From Chara braunii (Eukaryota; Streptophyta; Charophyceae; Charales; Characeae): a stretch of 21,169 nt of DNA. Each line of letters opens with the position of its first letter. The stretch's first letter is position 1. The DNA lies in contig BFEA01000373.1 in NCBI GenBank assembly GCA_003427395.1, positions 912,712 through 933,880 on the forward strand, in the 5' to 3' direction. Of this stretch, positions 7,859 to 15,592 are shown piece by piece. A program made the position numbers and the translations under genes. Under the pieces are notes generated by a model that saw nothing but the letters and a program-made list of their open reading frames with translations, was not told the origin of the DNA and did no database searches.

Positions 7859-9382
7859 ATGAGAGTTGTAAGAAGGAAGCTTAACAGTCTAGGTATCGAG
7901 TGTGCTTGGAAGGAAATGGTAAAGCGCCGGGCACGTGTTGTTTGGAGGAAGAATCCCAAGGCTGGAGACATCCTCCACAACCATCGACGGTTCGCGTCGA
8001 TCCATGCTTCCAGCTGTGTCTGTGCTGGTATGCCCTACCCTAAGAAGGATGGGCACGTGCATTTCCGACTAAGCGAGTTGGAGGAGGCCCCAGAGATCGT
8101 AAAGAATGCAAAGAACATACCAGGAGTTGAGGAAGGTCACAGGGATGAAATTTTGAGGCATGAATTGATGGAGGTTTTCTGTTCCTCGGGAGGGAAGATG
8201 AAACTTACCAAGGAAGAGCTCCACTGCAACAATGAAGATGTGAGGCACTGTTTTGTACCAAGTAAGGAACAGTGGCCCGAGAATGGGATGGAGGAGGTGT
8301 CGTCACTGAGAGATGAATTGGAGGGTTTGGTACGGGTGTCGTTAGATCGTAATCCCGGAGACATGTTGGTTCTGTGCCCACAAGTGTACCACAAGGGTAT
8401 GGAGGAGACATTCCTGTTGAGCAACGGTTATCGTTTGTGTCTTTCGGATGAAAGACAAACGCTCACGTTGGCAAAACCTGAGTACGAGAGGAGAGGGTTA
8501 ACCACTCACGGAAAGTGGGACAGTAAGGGCAAAGTGGGTAGTGCTTATGCACTACCGGAACACAAAGATACTGAGAAGTATCGACCAAGCCGCCCCACCT
8601 TCAGTGAACTGACCGTTAGGGCATGCAAAACAGTGGCAAAAGGAATCAATGGACTTCTGTTTTCTCTACCTGAACCCTGGCACCTTAACTTGAGGTCAGT
8701 GTCTGGTATGAAAAATAGATTGAGACAGTTGAATAACAGATTAGGGAAATGCAGAAAAGACGTTGAAATTTTGGGAGCATCCTATGATATCAAGGATATG
8801 TTTAGTCGTCTTCCTCACGCAACGATCAAGTCAGCAATTGAGTGGGTGGTTTGGTGGTTTTCGGAGAAAGGGTTTGATGGGATCTTTGTGCAAAAGAGAG
8901 GTAAGAAAGCTAGACTAAGTAAGTGTCGGCATATTGATGGTTTTGTGTTTGTTTCCTTTAAGTACATTGTTTCTTTTGTAGCATTTGAACTGGAGTTTTG
9001 CTTTACCAAAGCCTGTGGGATTTTGCTTCAGCAAGTGATAGGCATACCAATGGGGAAGAGTTCGAGCCCCCCGTTGGCATGCCTCATGTGTGCAAAGAGC
9101 GAATGGGATTTCCTTATCTCATTGGGCAGCCAGAAACGAGCATTCGGGGGTCTGAGATTTGTAGATGATGTGTCCGTGTTTGCTGCCTACAACCCAAACA
9201 TTGCTGGTGATCAGGCGAAAGCTAGGAAGACACTGGCATTGTTTGAAAAGTGCTACGACAAAGCACTGACCCTCAAACAAACCGATGAGGGAAGAGAGAG
9301 TTGGACATTCTTGGGTTGCAGACTGAGGATTCGACAAAGATTTCCCTTCCTTGGTACTGTGCAAATTCCTAAGAATGAATAG
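7859..9382 (+). CDS. Penelope-like reverse transcriptase ORF, ending at an in-frame UAG
   Basis: RNA-directed DNA polymerase of a retroelement. The frame is open from 7766. The first in-frame ATG is at 7859; an upstream GTG at 7799 is not a credible eukaryotic start. Positions below count from 7799. A C-x-C (73, 75) with H-x-H (86, 88) lies in the N-terminal part. Then comes LDRNPGDMLVL (from 182), matching the DK-type motif ahead of PLE RT domains. YALPEHKD (250-257) followed by KYRP resembles the PLE xYxLPKxHK...RPI block. The catalytic core follows: YDIKDMFSRLP (D330), GIPMGKSSSPPLA (from 415), RFVDDV (D456, D457) and TFLG (503-506). Motif order and wording fit Penelope-like elements better than LINE or LTR RTs. 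No GIY-YIG endonuclease is visible. An RT of this length with intact catalytic residues is unusual among the wreckage around it. The UAG at 9380-9382 is followed by 95 more open codons. Confidence 0.8.
   Translation: MRVVRRKLNSLGIECAWKEMVKRRARVVWRKNPKAGDILHNHRRFASIHASSCVCAGMPYPKKDGHVHFRLSELEEAPEIVKNAKNIPGVEEGHRDEILRHELMEVFCSSGGKMKLTKEELHCNNEDVRHCFVPSKEQWPENGMEEVSSLRDELEGLVRVSLDRNPGDMLVLCPQVYHKGMEETFLLSNGYRLCLSDERQTLTLAKPEYERRGLTTHGKWDSKGKVGSAYALPEHKDTEKYRPSRPTFSELTVRACKTVAKGINGLLFSLPEPWHLNLRSVSGMKNRLRQLNNRLGKCRKDVEILGASYDIKDMFSRLPHATIKSAIEWVVWWFSEKGFDGIFVQKRGKKARLSKCRHIDGFVFVSFKYIVSFVAFELEFCFTKACGILLQQVIGIPMGKSSSPPLACLMCAKSEWDFLISLGSQKRAFGGLRFVDDVSVFAAYNPNIAGDQAKARKTLALFEKCYDKALTLKQTDEGRESWTFLGCRLRIRQRFPFLGTVQIPKNE
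9380..9382 (+). promoter_or_regulatory. in-frame UAG in a readthrough-like context
   Basis: The stop is followed by CAG UUG. The known leaky tobamovirus-type context is UAG-CAR-YYA, and this site matches all positions except the last base. The same frame stays open for 95 codons and then ends at TGA (9668-9670). A simple nonsense mutation in an otherwise young copy explains it equally well. Confidence 0.35.
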
Positions 9383-9670
9383 CAGTTGAAGGAAGGAGTG
9401 GGGTTGCCATTTCGAACATTTCAGAACTTTCATTCGTGGTCAAGTAAGAGAGAAAAGATGTCATTGGCTGTTATCATCAGCGCTTTGTACCGTATTGATC
9501 AGAACTCCTGCATGAGCTTCGAAGTTTTCGAATCCGTTCTTCTGCTGAGAGCGGAATTAAGGATAGATCAATATCCAGGGAAGTGGTTTGGGCATGCCTT
9601 GCGAAATTTTAGTCGGGATAAGAGTGCCCTTTGGAGATTGATGGCATCCTTGTTTGCAGACGAGCATTGA
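9383..9670 (+). pseudogene. C-terminal extension of the RT ORF beyond the UAG
   Basis: Ninety-five codons in the same frame as the RT. They begin QLKEGVG, include an ALYRIDQNS segment and end with WRLMASLFADEH. The composition is like that of the upstream ORF, with alternating hydrophobic and charged helical-looking text and no other stop. This suggests it was one protein (about 603 residues from the ATG at 7859 if the UAG is counted as a residue). I see no endonuclease or zinc-finger motif. The TTG at 9386 is not a likely independent start. Confidence 0.6.
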
Positions 9671-10499
9671 ACAGACTCTGTCTGCGGCTTGAAGTGAAAT
9701 TGGGACCAGGATTGTCATTTTGTATCCAGTATTCGGGGGACTGTGTTCTGACAGATTAGTTAGAATAGAGTATTCAATTTGGACCAGGTTTGTCCTTTTG
9801 TTTCCGGTAGTGTACTTAGACCAGGTTTGTCCGCTTTTTTTTGTTGGTTTTGGTCTTTGTTTTGTTTTGTTTTGTCCGACCAGTGTATTCGGGAGTCGTA
9901 CTTTGGATATTCGAATACGCAGTACCTTGGTCAGGTCCTGTATCTTACCAGCTTGGCGGTAGGATACAGAATGTTGGGCCCGCCTTTTCTGGACGTTTCC
10001 AAATGCCACGGCCCAGGACGATTCCCCATGATGGTTTCTATCCTGCGCGGCTGGCATACAGTTTGTTTACGCAATTTTGGTTCTTAGGAAGTCTGATACT
10101 TGTTGACTTTCCTTAAATAGTGTAGCGATTAGTGTGGTAATCCTCTTTCGCCGTAGCGGCGTCGGCATGACCGAGGGAGAGAAACTTTATGGTGAGAAGT
10201 TGGGGCGGTGGATGGTCATGACCGCTTCTTTCATCAATCTTCAGCGCCATCGCTAACCATTTCGACCACCACAGTTGACCCTTCACTGGTTAACGTGGCT
10301 GTTTTATATGAGCGGTTGCTTTTGATGAATCTACAGCTGTGTATTGGCTTTGACCAGATTGCTGTCCACTGTGCTTTGCGTACAGTCTATTACTCCAACT
10401 TCAGGAACCGAAAACAAATACACTTTGGGTCACACAGGCCATGTCCCACGTGCACCGTTGAGTTGAGCTTGGTCAAAGGTGTCACAGCATTTTGGCCAC

Positions 10500-10505
<6 letters not shown>
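9671..10505. other. RT element 3' flank with short direct repeats
   Basis: No gene. GGGACCAGGaTTGTC (9702-9716), GGACCAGGTTTGTCC (9781-9795) and GACCAGGTTTGTCC (9819-9832) are three direct copies of one short phrase. CAGTaTTCGGG (about 9728) and CAGTGTATTCGGG (about 9881) form another pair. GGTCATGACC near 10211 is a 10-bp palindrome. Some of this may be the 3' untranslated part of the RT element. Overlapping frames at 9720-10116 are shadows. Confidence 0.45.
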
Positions 10506-10531
<26 letters not shown>

Positions 10532-10656
10532 GAACTTCGAGTCGTGGATTCCGGTTAGGGAGGTGATAAGAGCAGCCTCCCTAAGTGGATCCCCAGTTGA
10601 AGGCTCCATCTATTGTTGGAGAGCTCCACTTTCTGGAAACCGGGTCCTGCGTCCCT
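10506..10656 (-). mobile_element. GGGACG-box small A-tailed element, copy C
   Basis: The minus strand reads AGGGACGCAGGACCCG, GTTTCC and onward, and ends in 26 A (the T-run 10506-10531 on plus). The first 54 nt (complement of 10602-10655) align without gaps to 13203-13256 of copy B, 47 of 54 identical. A perfect 9-bp hairpin lies inside the 3' half (TTAGGGAGG 10555-10563 with CCTCCCTAA 10576-10584). The orientation is opposite to copy A, and no clear target-site duplication is present. Confidence 0.65.
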
Positions 10657-10752
10657 CATATTACAGGACATATCAATGAGTCAGACTGACAAATGTTTGG
10701 ACAACTGACATATGCACTTTCTATTCCATAGAATTGAAGGGCAATGTTTTGA

Positions 10753-11105
10753 AATGCCCCTCTGACTTCCATTTATTTGCGGTATGCCCCTCGGACAGCC
10801 GACTTACCCTGCCGTGCCCCTCTGGAACGATTGAAGTTTTGGAAAAAGTCCCGGAGCCCTTTGGGACCAATATGCATTCAATATGCCCCTGCCGGTAGCG
10901 GTTCCAAATTTACAGTATGCCCCAGTAGCTCCCCTCCCAGGGCCAGGGGAACGGCCTTGAGTGCCACTGTGCCACCAACGGCCACAGGGCTATGCTGGAA
11001 AGTTGCACCCCTCACTGACAGGGTCATGCAGGAAACTTCAGAGGCCCCAGGGGCACGACAGGGTAAGTCGGCTGTTGGAGGGGCATTTCCCTTTGAAGAA
11101 AAGTG
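10753..11105. mobile_element. foldback/MITE-like element with 37-bp inverted arms
   Basis: Arms 10785-10821 and 11049-11085 are reverse complements at 34 of 37 positions. The core includes CAGCCGACTTACCCTG. Weaker similarity continues inward to a GAAGTTT block. An ATGCCCC-type motif recurs inside the element: at about 10754, 10784, 10814, 10882 and 10916 on plus, and inverted at about 11050 and 11080. Clustered subterminal repeats of this sort are typical of transposase-binding sites in non-autonomous DNA transposons. I see no transposase and no clear target-site duplication. The 109-codon plus frame and the minus frame here are artefacts of the arms. Confidence 0.65.
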
Positions 11106-11167
11106 AATATTAAATCGCAGAAATGATAGTTTTCGAATGCAGTCCTTGACCCGTGCTTGACTCCTCA

Positions 11168-11648
11168 TCGGCAGATGGTTTCCGTAGGGATTCATTGGCC
11201 TTGGGTGAGTTAGTGGAATCCATGGATTTAGCAGACCCCTTCAGACAGATTCATCCCACATCCAAAAGATACACTTGGGTATCACACAACCCGTAGGGAT
11301 TCATTGGCTTTGGGTGAGTTAGTGGAATCCATGGATTTAGTAGACCCCTTCAGACAGATTCATCCCACATCCAAAAGATACACTTGGGTATCACGCAACC
11401 CAAGGCAGAAGGGATCATACAGTAGACTGCGGCTGGACTTTTTCCTGCTAAGGAATAAGCCGGCCGAATGGGCCATGGAGGTGAATATGCCAGTTAACCC
11501 CTTGTCTGACCACCGGTCAGTCCTGGTTACTTTGTACCGGACAAGCAAAAAGTCAGGGGTAGGGGCTTCTACAGACTCGACACAGAAATGCAGAGAGAGA
11601 AAAATCTGGTGGCTTCCATTGGTAAATCACTCTGAGACTCTAAACTGA
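11168..11648 (+). pseudogene. L1-like LINE ORF2, C-terminal APE endonuclease fragment
   Basis: Encodes the end of an apurinic/apyrimidinic-type endonuclease that nicks target DNA for LINE insertion. Recognisable blocks are ELVESMDLVDPFRQIHP, the KRYTWVSRNP block, SRLRLDFFLL (RLDxFL motif) and LSDHRSV, with the catalytic Ser-Asp-His at 11505-11513. The longest surviving frame is 11304-11648. The N-terminal half of the domain is missing upstream, where the foldback element lies. The frame is broken by the 109-bp duplication. It reads into the linker piece at 11667, so both belong to one plus-strand LINE. Confidence 0.85.
11182..11399 (+). repeat. 109-bp tandem duplication within a LINE endonuclease
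   Basis: Units 11182-11290 and 11291-11399 differ at only about three positions (C/T at the CCTTGG/CTTTGG and TAGCAG/TAGTAG sites, A/G in CACAC/CACGC), all transitions. The period is not a multiple of three. In the first unit the endonuclease frame therefore runs into TAG (11294-11296), while the second unit restarts the same peptide in another frame. The duplication is young relative to the LINE. Confidence 0.92.
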
Positions 11649-11666
11649 AAAGCATGAGGCACTTCT

Positions 11667-11846
11667 ATGAGACTGTCTGAATTAGACTGGGTAGAGGCAG
11701 CCAACAAGATGGCGGCCGCAGATTTTAACTTTGCGTCAAGAGCAAAGGCATACCTTTCACGCAAAGTTGAGGAGGCATGTATTGAGCAAATCGAGTGGGC
11801 CGAGGCCAACCTGAAAGCAAATCCATTGAGACAACTGCACCTGTGA
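11667..11846 (+). pseudogene. LINE ORF2 linker between endonuclease and RT (59 codons)
   Basis: A 59-codon frame beginning MRLSELDWVEAANKM and ending in a segment rich in Ala/Glu/Lys (AKAYLSRKVEEACIEQ). It looks helical and charged, as expected for the connector after the APE domain of plant L1-like elements. It lies 18 bp after the endonuclease frame and needs a frameshift to join it. The frame stops at TGA 11844-11846. No RT motif follows, so the polymerase of this copy has been lost. Confidence 0.6.
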
Positions 11847-11984
11847 CCACGGCACAGTTCAGAATTCGCAGAAATAACAGTCCACTGCAAGATTGGGCCA
11901 AAAAATAAAAAAAGGCCAAGACCAGTTAGAAACTGCAAGAAAAACAGTAAAGTATGCGTTCGACGGCGTACCAGTTCAATAATT

Positions 11985-12105
11985 AACAAAAACGGGACGT
12001 GGCCTGGGCTAGTGGTAAGTCCCTTTTTCCCGTGGCCTGGCCTGGGAGCAGGTACCGGTAGCAGGCCCTCCCGTTTTTTTTTGTTTTTTTTTTCCCCGTT
12101 TTTGG
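11985..12105. mobile_element. possible small insertion at the point of RT loss
   Basis: GC-rich text containing GTGGCCTGGGCTAGTGGTAAG, resembling a tRNA D-arm/A-box, and a second GTGGCCTGGCCTGGG, followed by two T-runs (12076-12084, 12086-12095) separated by one G. It sits exactly where LINE sequence jumps from the linker to the post-RT region. It may be a tRNA-related insert or just junction sequence. No B-box is evident. Confidence 0.3.
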
Positions 12106-12548
12106 CTTCTGGTGGGACTCCTTCCTTTGTTTGCTCACACATTAAGTCACCCATTTGGAAAGCTATTCCTGCGGCGTGGGAGGAGGTCATGCCGTCCTCT
12201 ATGGAACCCCCAAGTTCTAGAGAGGAGGTACTTGCCCAACGTATTTTTGAACATCCAAGTCTAGTGGACAGTTTTGGCTTCCCATGGTCGGCTTCAAGTT
12301 CGCCTGGACATTTTGGTCGATCCTGGATAAATCGGGGAGTATCCAGAATAGCTGACCTGTGGGACATGGAACTTGACCAATGGAGATCCCCGCAGGACCT
12401 ACGAATGAGATTGCATAACCTGAGGGAAGTTCTGGAGCGAGTGCATAGGGTGATTGACAGCATCCCAGAACGATGGAAACATATCTTGAAGTTCCCCTTT
12501 CAAGCCTATGAAGGACATTGGATCAGGCACAAAGACGGCCACGGGTAA
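12106..12548 (+). pseudogene. LINE ORF2 post-RT region
   Basis: The continuous frame carries the connector that follows the RT thumb in L1-like proteins: SPIWKAIPAAWEEV, EEVLAQRIFEHPSLVDS, a W-x-N-R-G-V-S-R-I-A-D-L block, and FQAYEGHWIRHKDG. The first ~30 codons of the open frame (from 12012) are insert-derived. It ends at TAA 12546-12548, but matching protein-like text (NWWSPEL) continues at once in another frame, so the stop is a frameshift artefact. The whole RT core that should precede it is absent. Confidence 0.65.
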
Positions 12549-13133
12549 TTGGTGGTCTCCAGAGTTGAGGTAGTCCTGAATGATCAAGACGCAGTCATCA
12601 GATCAGGCTCTCTTGAGATGGGAAAGGGAGGCTCTACGATGTTGGTTATTCACTCCGAAGAGCAAGTGGTCCACCTCACCCCTAGGGCAATGTCAATTCT
12701 AGTGAGAACAAAAAAATAGATAAGGACTATGTTGCCTATGAGTGCCCAGTTGGCACAGAGCCGGCGCAAAGACCGCCAATAGTACCCCTGCATATTGGAT
12801 GGAAAGAAGAGGTCTCTGGAAAGAAAACATACCTTCTGGATTATACACCGAAAATGAGATACAAAGACAAAATCAGATCGGCCTCAATCACATTGGAACT
12901 TGGAAGTTAAAAATAACTGGGTCATGGAAGCCAGGGAACGGTCTTCACCTGTGTCCCAGGTCATTGCGGCATCCTTAAGAAAAATGTGGCAAGCTCATCA
13001 TGGGTTTTGGGAGGGAGGGGACGGGGTGCTGGACCCACCTCACTTCAGCCCCACAGTTACACAATACACATCCAACTGTCACAACAGTCCAAAAGACTGC
13101 ACCCCGGGCAATGGGAAGATGGACAGTCATTAG
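12549..13133 (+). pseudogene. LINE ORF2 C-terminal extension, multiply frameshifted
   Basis: Protein-like text passes through three frames: LVVSRVEVVLNDQDAVIRS (from about 12549), DKDYVAYECPVGTEP (from about 12719), and MEVKNNWVMEARERSS to MDSH (12900-13133). Frame changes fall near 12545, 12712 and 12905. It resembles the extended segment in the next LINE fragment (13632-14155), so both likely come from related LINE families. No enzymatic motif is visible. Confidence 0.5.
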
Positions 13134-13201
13134 GGTTTAAGGGTTTATCTTAACTAATACTGCTACAATCACGTCCATTCATATAAACAACCACAATGTT
13201 C

Positions 13202-13349
13202 AGGGACGCTGGACCCGTTTTCCAGCAGGTGAAGCTCCCCACCAATAGATGGAGCCCCCCCGATAGTGCTAGTGGTGCCTGCTTGTACCAGCATCCCTAG
13301 CACCTGTTCGGGTTGTTTTATTTATTAAAAAAAATAATAATAATAAAGA
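13202..13349 (+). mobile_element. GGGACG-box small A-tailed element, copy B
   Basis: Begins AGGGACGCTGGACCCG then TTTTCC. The 6-bp stem GCTGGA/TCCAGC encloses the CCCGTT loop, and a second stem GCTCC/GGAGC follows (13234-13255). The start (AGGGAcGC) can pair with GCaTCCCT at 13291-13298, as in copy A. The element ends in an A/T-rich AAAAAAATAATAATAATAA tail. It separates two LINE 3' fragments, consistent with insertion at or near a LINE end. Confidence 0.6.
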
Positions 13350-13406
13350 ATTTCATCAATTAAATTTAGAAGTCTTGCCTGGTTACAAACACATAGGGAG
13401 GTGGCT

Positions 13407-13629
13407 ACAACAAAATGGCTATTTGAAAACAGAATGGAGGCAGATCCTATTTGCTGTAGATGTAAGAAAAAGGAAGAGTCTGCTACCCACCTATGGTAGG
13501 GTTGCATTCAATCGAAGAGAATTTGGGCTTGGTGGGAAAGGTTGTGGGACAAACACGTGGGAGTCAAGGTAATCTGGGAGGTGGTGTCCCTGAGGAAGGG
13601 CAGGGTATTACAGGAACAAGACTGGTAGC
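13407..13629 (+). pseudogene. LINE zf-RVT zinc-finger fragment 1
   Basis: In the frame starting at 13407 the text TTKWLFENRMEADPICCRC, KKKEESATHLW-stop-GC and RIWAWWERLWDK fits the zf-RVT domain at the C-terminus of plant-type LINE ORF2 (C-x2-C ... E-x3-H-L-W-W-x-C ... W-x-W-W). The stop TAG at 13497-13499 stands where the second Trp of HLWWxC is expected. The fragment begins just after the tail of copy B and is unrelated in frame to the next ORF. Confidence 0.75.
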
Positions 13630-13631
13630 AG

Positions 13632-14155
13632 TAAGGGTGGAGGACTTTCCATTACAAATAGGTTCAGTGGTAGAGGCAAGACCAGAGGGGGCAATGGTCG
13701 ATCTTTTTGAAAGAAGAGGAGACGACACCTTGTTCAGGTACCACCCAGACGCTTTCCAGTGGCATGAGGAATCCAACCTTTACCGGATCCGAGTGCTGCA
13801 GAGCCAGAAGGAAGGGGGGATCCAATGGCGAGCTTACTTACCAGAAACTCCCCTATCCGAGTTAGTCGTGGACCCTCTAGAATGGCAGTGGAGAAGAGGA
13901 CATAATGGGCAACCAGTGCGACTCCCTGAATTAACAATGAGAACCACGTACAGGATGATCAGGCCTTGGGTGGATGTTCAGACAGAGGTAGGAGACAGAT
14001 GGCAGAAAAACCTCTGTCTACATAGGGACCAAGTTAGAGGACTGAAATGGTTCAGAGGAGTAAAAGAAAGACCGACAAAATTCGCCTCCCTAAGTGACAA
14101 ATCAGTCACAGGTGCCTCCCCACCAATAACTGGATCATCGATAGGACGAACCTAA
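13632..14155 (+). pseudogene. second LINE ORF2, C-terminal extension
   Basis: This is the LINE-derived part of a 220-codon frame (13493-14155). Text includes VEDFPLQIGSVVEARPEG, LFRYHPDAFQWHEESNLYRI, WRAYLPETPLSELVVDPLEW and RTTYRMIRPWVDVQTEVGD. It leads directly into zf-RVT fragment 2 after a single frameshift near 14095-14110, so it is the segment just ahead of the zinc finger of the same element. No separate function is recognised. The junction with zf-RVT fragment 1 lies at about 13625-13632. Confidence 0.6.
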
Positions 14156-14620
14156 AACAGAGAGGGGAGGCTCTGCCGTGGTGCAAATCTTGTAACGCAG
14201 GGTTCCCGGGACGTAGAATTTGTGAAACAATAGAACATATCTTTCTACAATGCCCTGGGGCAGTCCTGCTTTGGCGATGGTGGGACCGTATCTGGACCAA
14301 ACTGGGAACTGGCGAGGAATGGTCATGGAAATGGGAAGCCCGTCTCTTAGGTGAATGGGAAAGGCCGCATGCATGCCGCTTAGCCAGCAACCTTTTCTCC
14401 ATATCCAGAAAGGCATTGATCTGGACGTTATGGTTAAGAAGGTGTGTCTTTGATCAAGAAGGGGCCAGGATGGGGGAAGGGGAAGTTGCAGACACAGCAA
14501 AACAGTTTATTGAAATAGAAATAAGAATGCAATGGAAAAATGTGCAGGAAAAAAAGAAAATCATATCTCAAAAAGCTGATATAACTAAGGAAATCCATAA
14601 ATTATGCGCAGAATGGCTGG
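14110..14620 (+). pseudogene. LINE zf-RVT zinc-finger fragment 2 and C-terminal tail
   Basis: The frame open from 14098 to 15084 has no ATG near its start. It reads CLPTNNWIIDRTNLKQRG, WCKSCNAGFPGRRICETIEH, IFLQCPGAVLLWRWW, then a WTLWLRRCVFDQEG stretch that matches the W-x2-R region after the finger. Cys pairs (WCKSC, RIC) and the E-x-I-x-H-I-F-x-Q-C block are the zf-RVT signature. The following KKKIISQK/KEIHKL stretch is Lys/Glu-rich. It is the best preserved of the three C-terminal LINE fragments. Confidence 0.8.
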
Positions 14621-14826
14621 GGGGGGAGAGGGGGGGCTGGATGACCCAGGTAGACTGGCCAGGGGAAATGAGAGACAAGGAGGGGCAAGACGGCTTCACC
14701 AAGGACTACAAGCTCAGGTTCCACGACTGGCTCCATGTCGACCCCAACATTCCAATGAAGCACTTGAGGAATTTCCAGATATGTTTCCCCCGGCAGCCAC
14801 AACAATTGTTGAAAGGAAATGGTACG

Positions 14827-15060
14827 GGCATCAGTAAGGGCAACCGTAAGAATGGTCGGTCTGGTGGGCACCTACACTTAGCAGATTACGTTGGCAACAG
14901 TCATACAGGAGTAGGCAAGGTCTGTTTATGCAGGAATGCAGGTATCAGTAAGGAGGTAGGTTGGTTCGTAGGGGAGGGACACCTGCTCTTAACAAATTAT
15001 GAAGGTAACAATCACACAGGTGTAGGCAAAGTCTGTCCCTGTAGGGCTGTCGGGCCGACT
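14827..15060 (+). repeat. in-frame tandem repeat of about 38 codons
   Basis: Within the same open frame, GISKGNRKNGRSGGHLH through GVGKVCLCRNA (from 14827) is followed by GISKEVGWFVGEGHLLL through GVGKVCPCRAV (from 14941). The spacing is 114 bp at the start and 111 bp at the GTAGGCAA block, i.e. one codon indel. Both units preserve N-x-H-T-G-V-G-K-V-C-x-C. The repeat lies beyond the normal end of a LINE zf-RVT tail, and the frame ends at TAG 15082-15084. Confidence 0.75.
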
Positions 15061-15084
15061 CCTGCTGGGGATAAGGTGAACTAG

Positions 15085-15590
15085 TGAACACTGCAAGCAA
15101 CTGGCACCGGGTTCAGGGTGAAGAGGTTTCCGCCCCTCCAAACACAGAACGGAAGAAAGGATATTACGGATTTGTAATCTATGGAACGACATACGAGAAA
15201 CGTGGAAATCATACTTATGTGGCTAAAGCATTTAATGATCCCCATACTTGGAAATTAAAATGTTCTTAAATGATAGTAAGAAGGTCTTTTAGGGTTGGAC
15301 TTGTAACACTAACTGTCTCCTAACTCTAACGGAGTCGCAGCCGCCACGCTCGGTGGGTACAACATTCTCACAAATCAAAGTGATTGAGGAAATCCAACTA
15401 GATGGAGTTGTGACTTGTGTCATGTTTTCCCAAGGAAAACCATTCAGTAAACTAAAACAAGACCCGAAAAAAGTGGGAATGGCATGCCTCCGGTAAATTA
15501 GGTCAAAACATGTGTCTTCTTGATTATACGTAAAAACTCGACTACAACTTGATTATGTCATCCAAGGACTCACTCCACATTGCAAGATTC
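15085..15590. other. unassigned stretch between LINE fragments
   Basis: A 61-codon frame (15084-15269; GTG start) has no recognisable domain. The remainder shows no repeat or gene. It is probably the 3' flank or 3' UTR of the second LINE fragment. Confidence 0.4.
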
Positions 15591-15592
15591 AG

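Noticed and set aside
7400-10200. Hammerhead ribozyme or pLTR flanking the Penelope-like ORF
   Set aside because: No CTGANGA plus GAAA core was found on either strand in the flanks, and no long repeat is shared between the 5' and 3' flanks.
7560-10656. Copies A and C as terminal inverted repeats of one 3.1-kb RT-bearing transposon
   Set aside because: Copies B and D of the same box lie elsewhere with their own A tails, and no target-site duplication flanks 7560/10656. Independent small elements explain it better.
11627-12463. 278-codon minus-strand ORF
   Set aside because: It is antisense to LINE coding text on the plus strand and shows no domain of its own.
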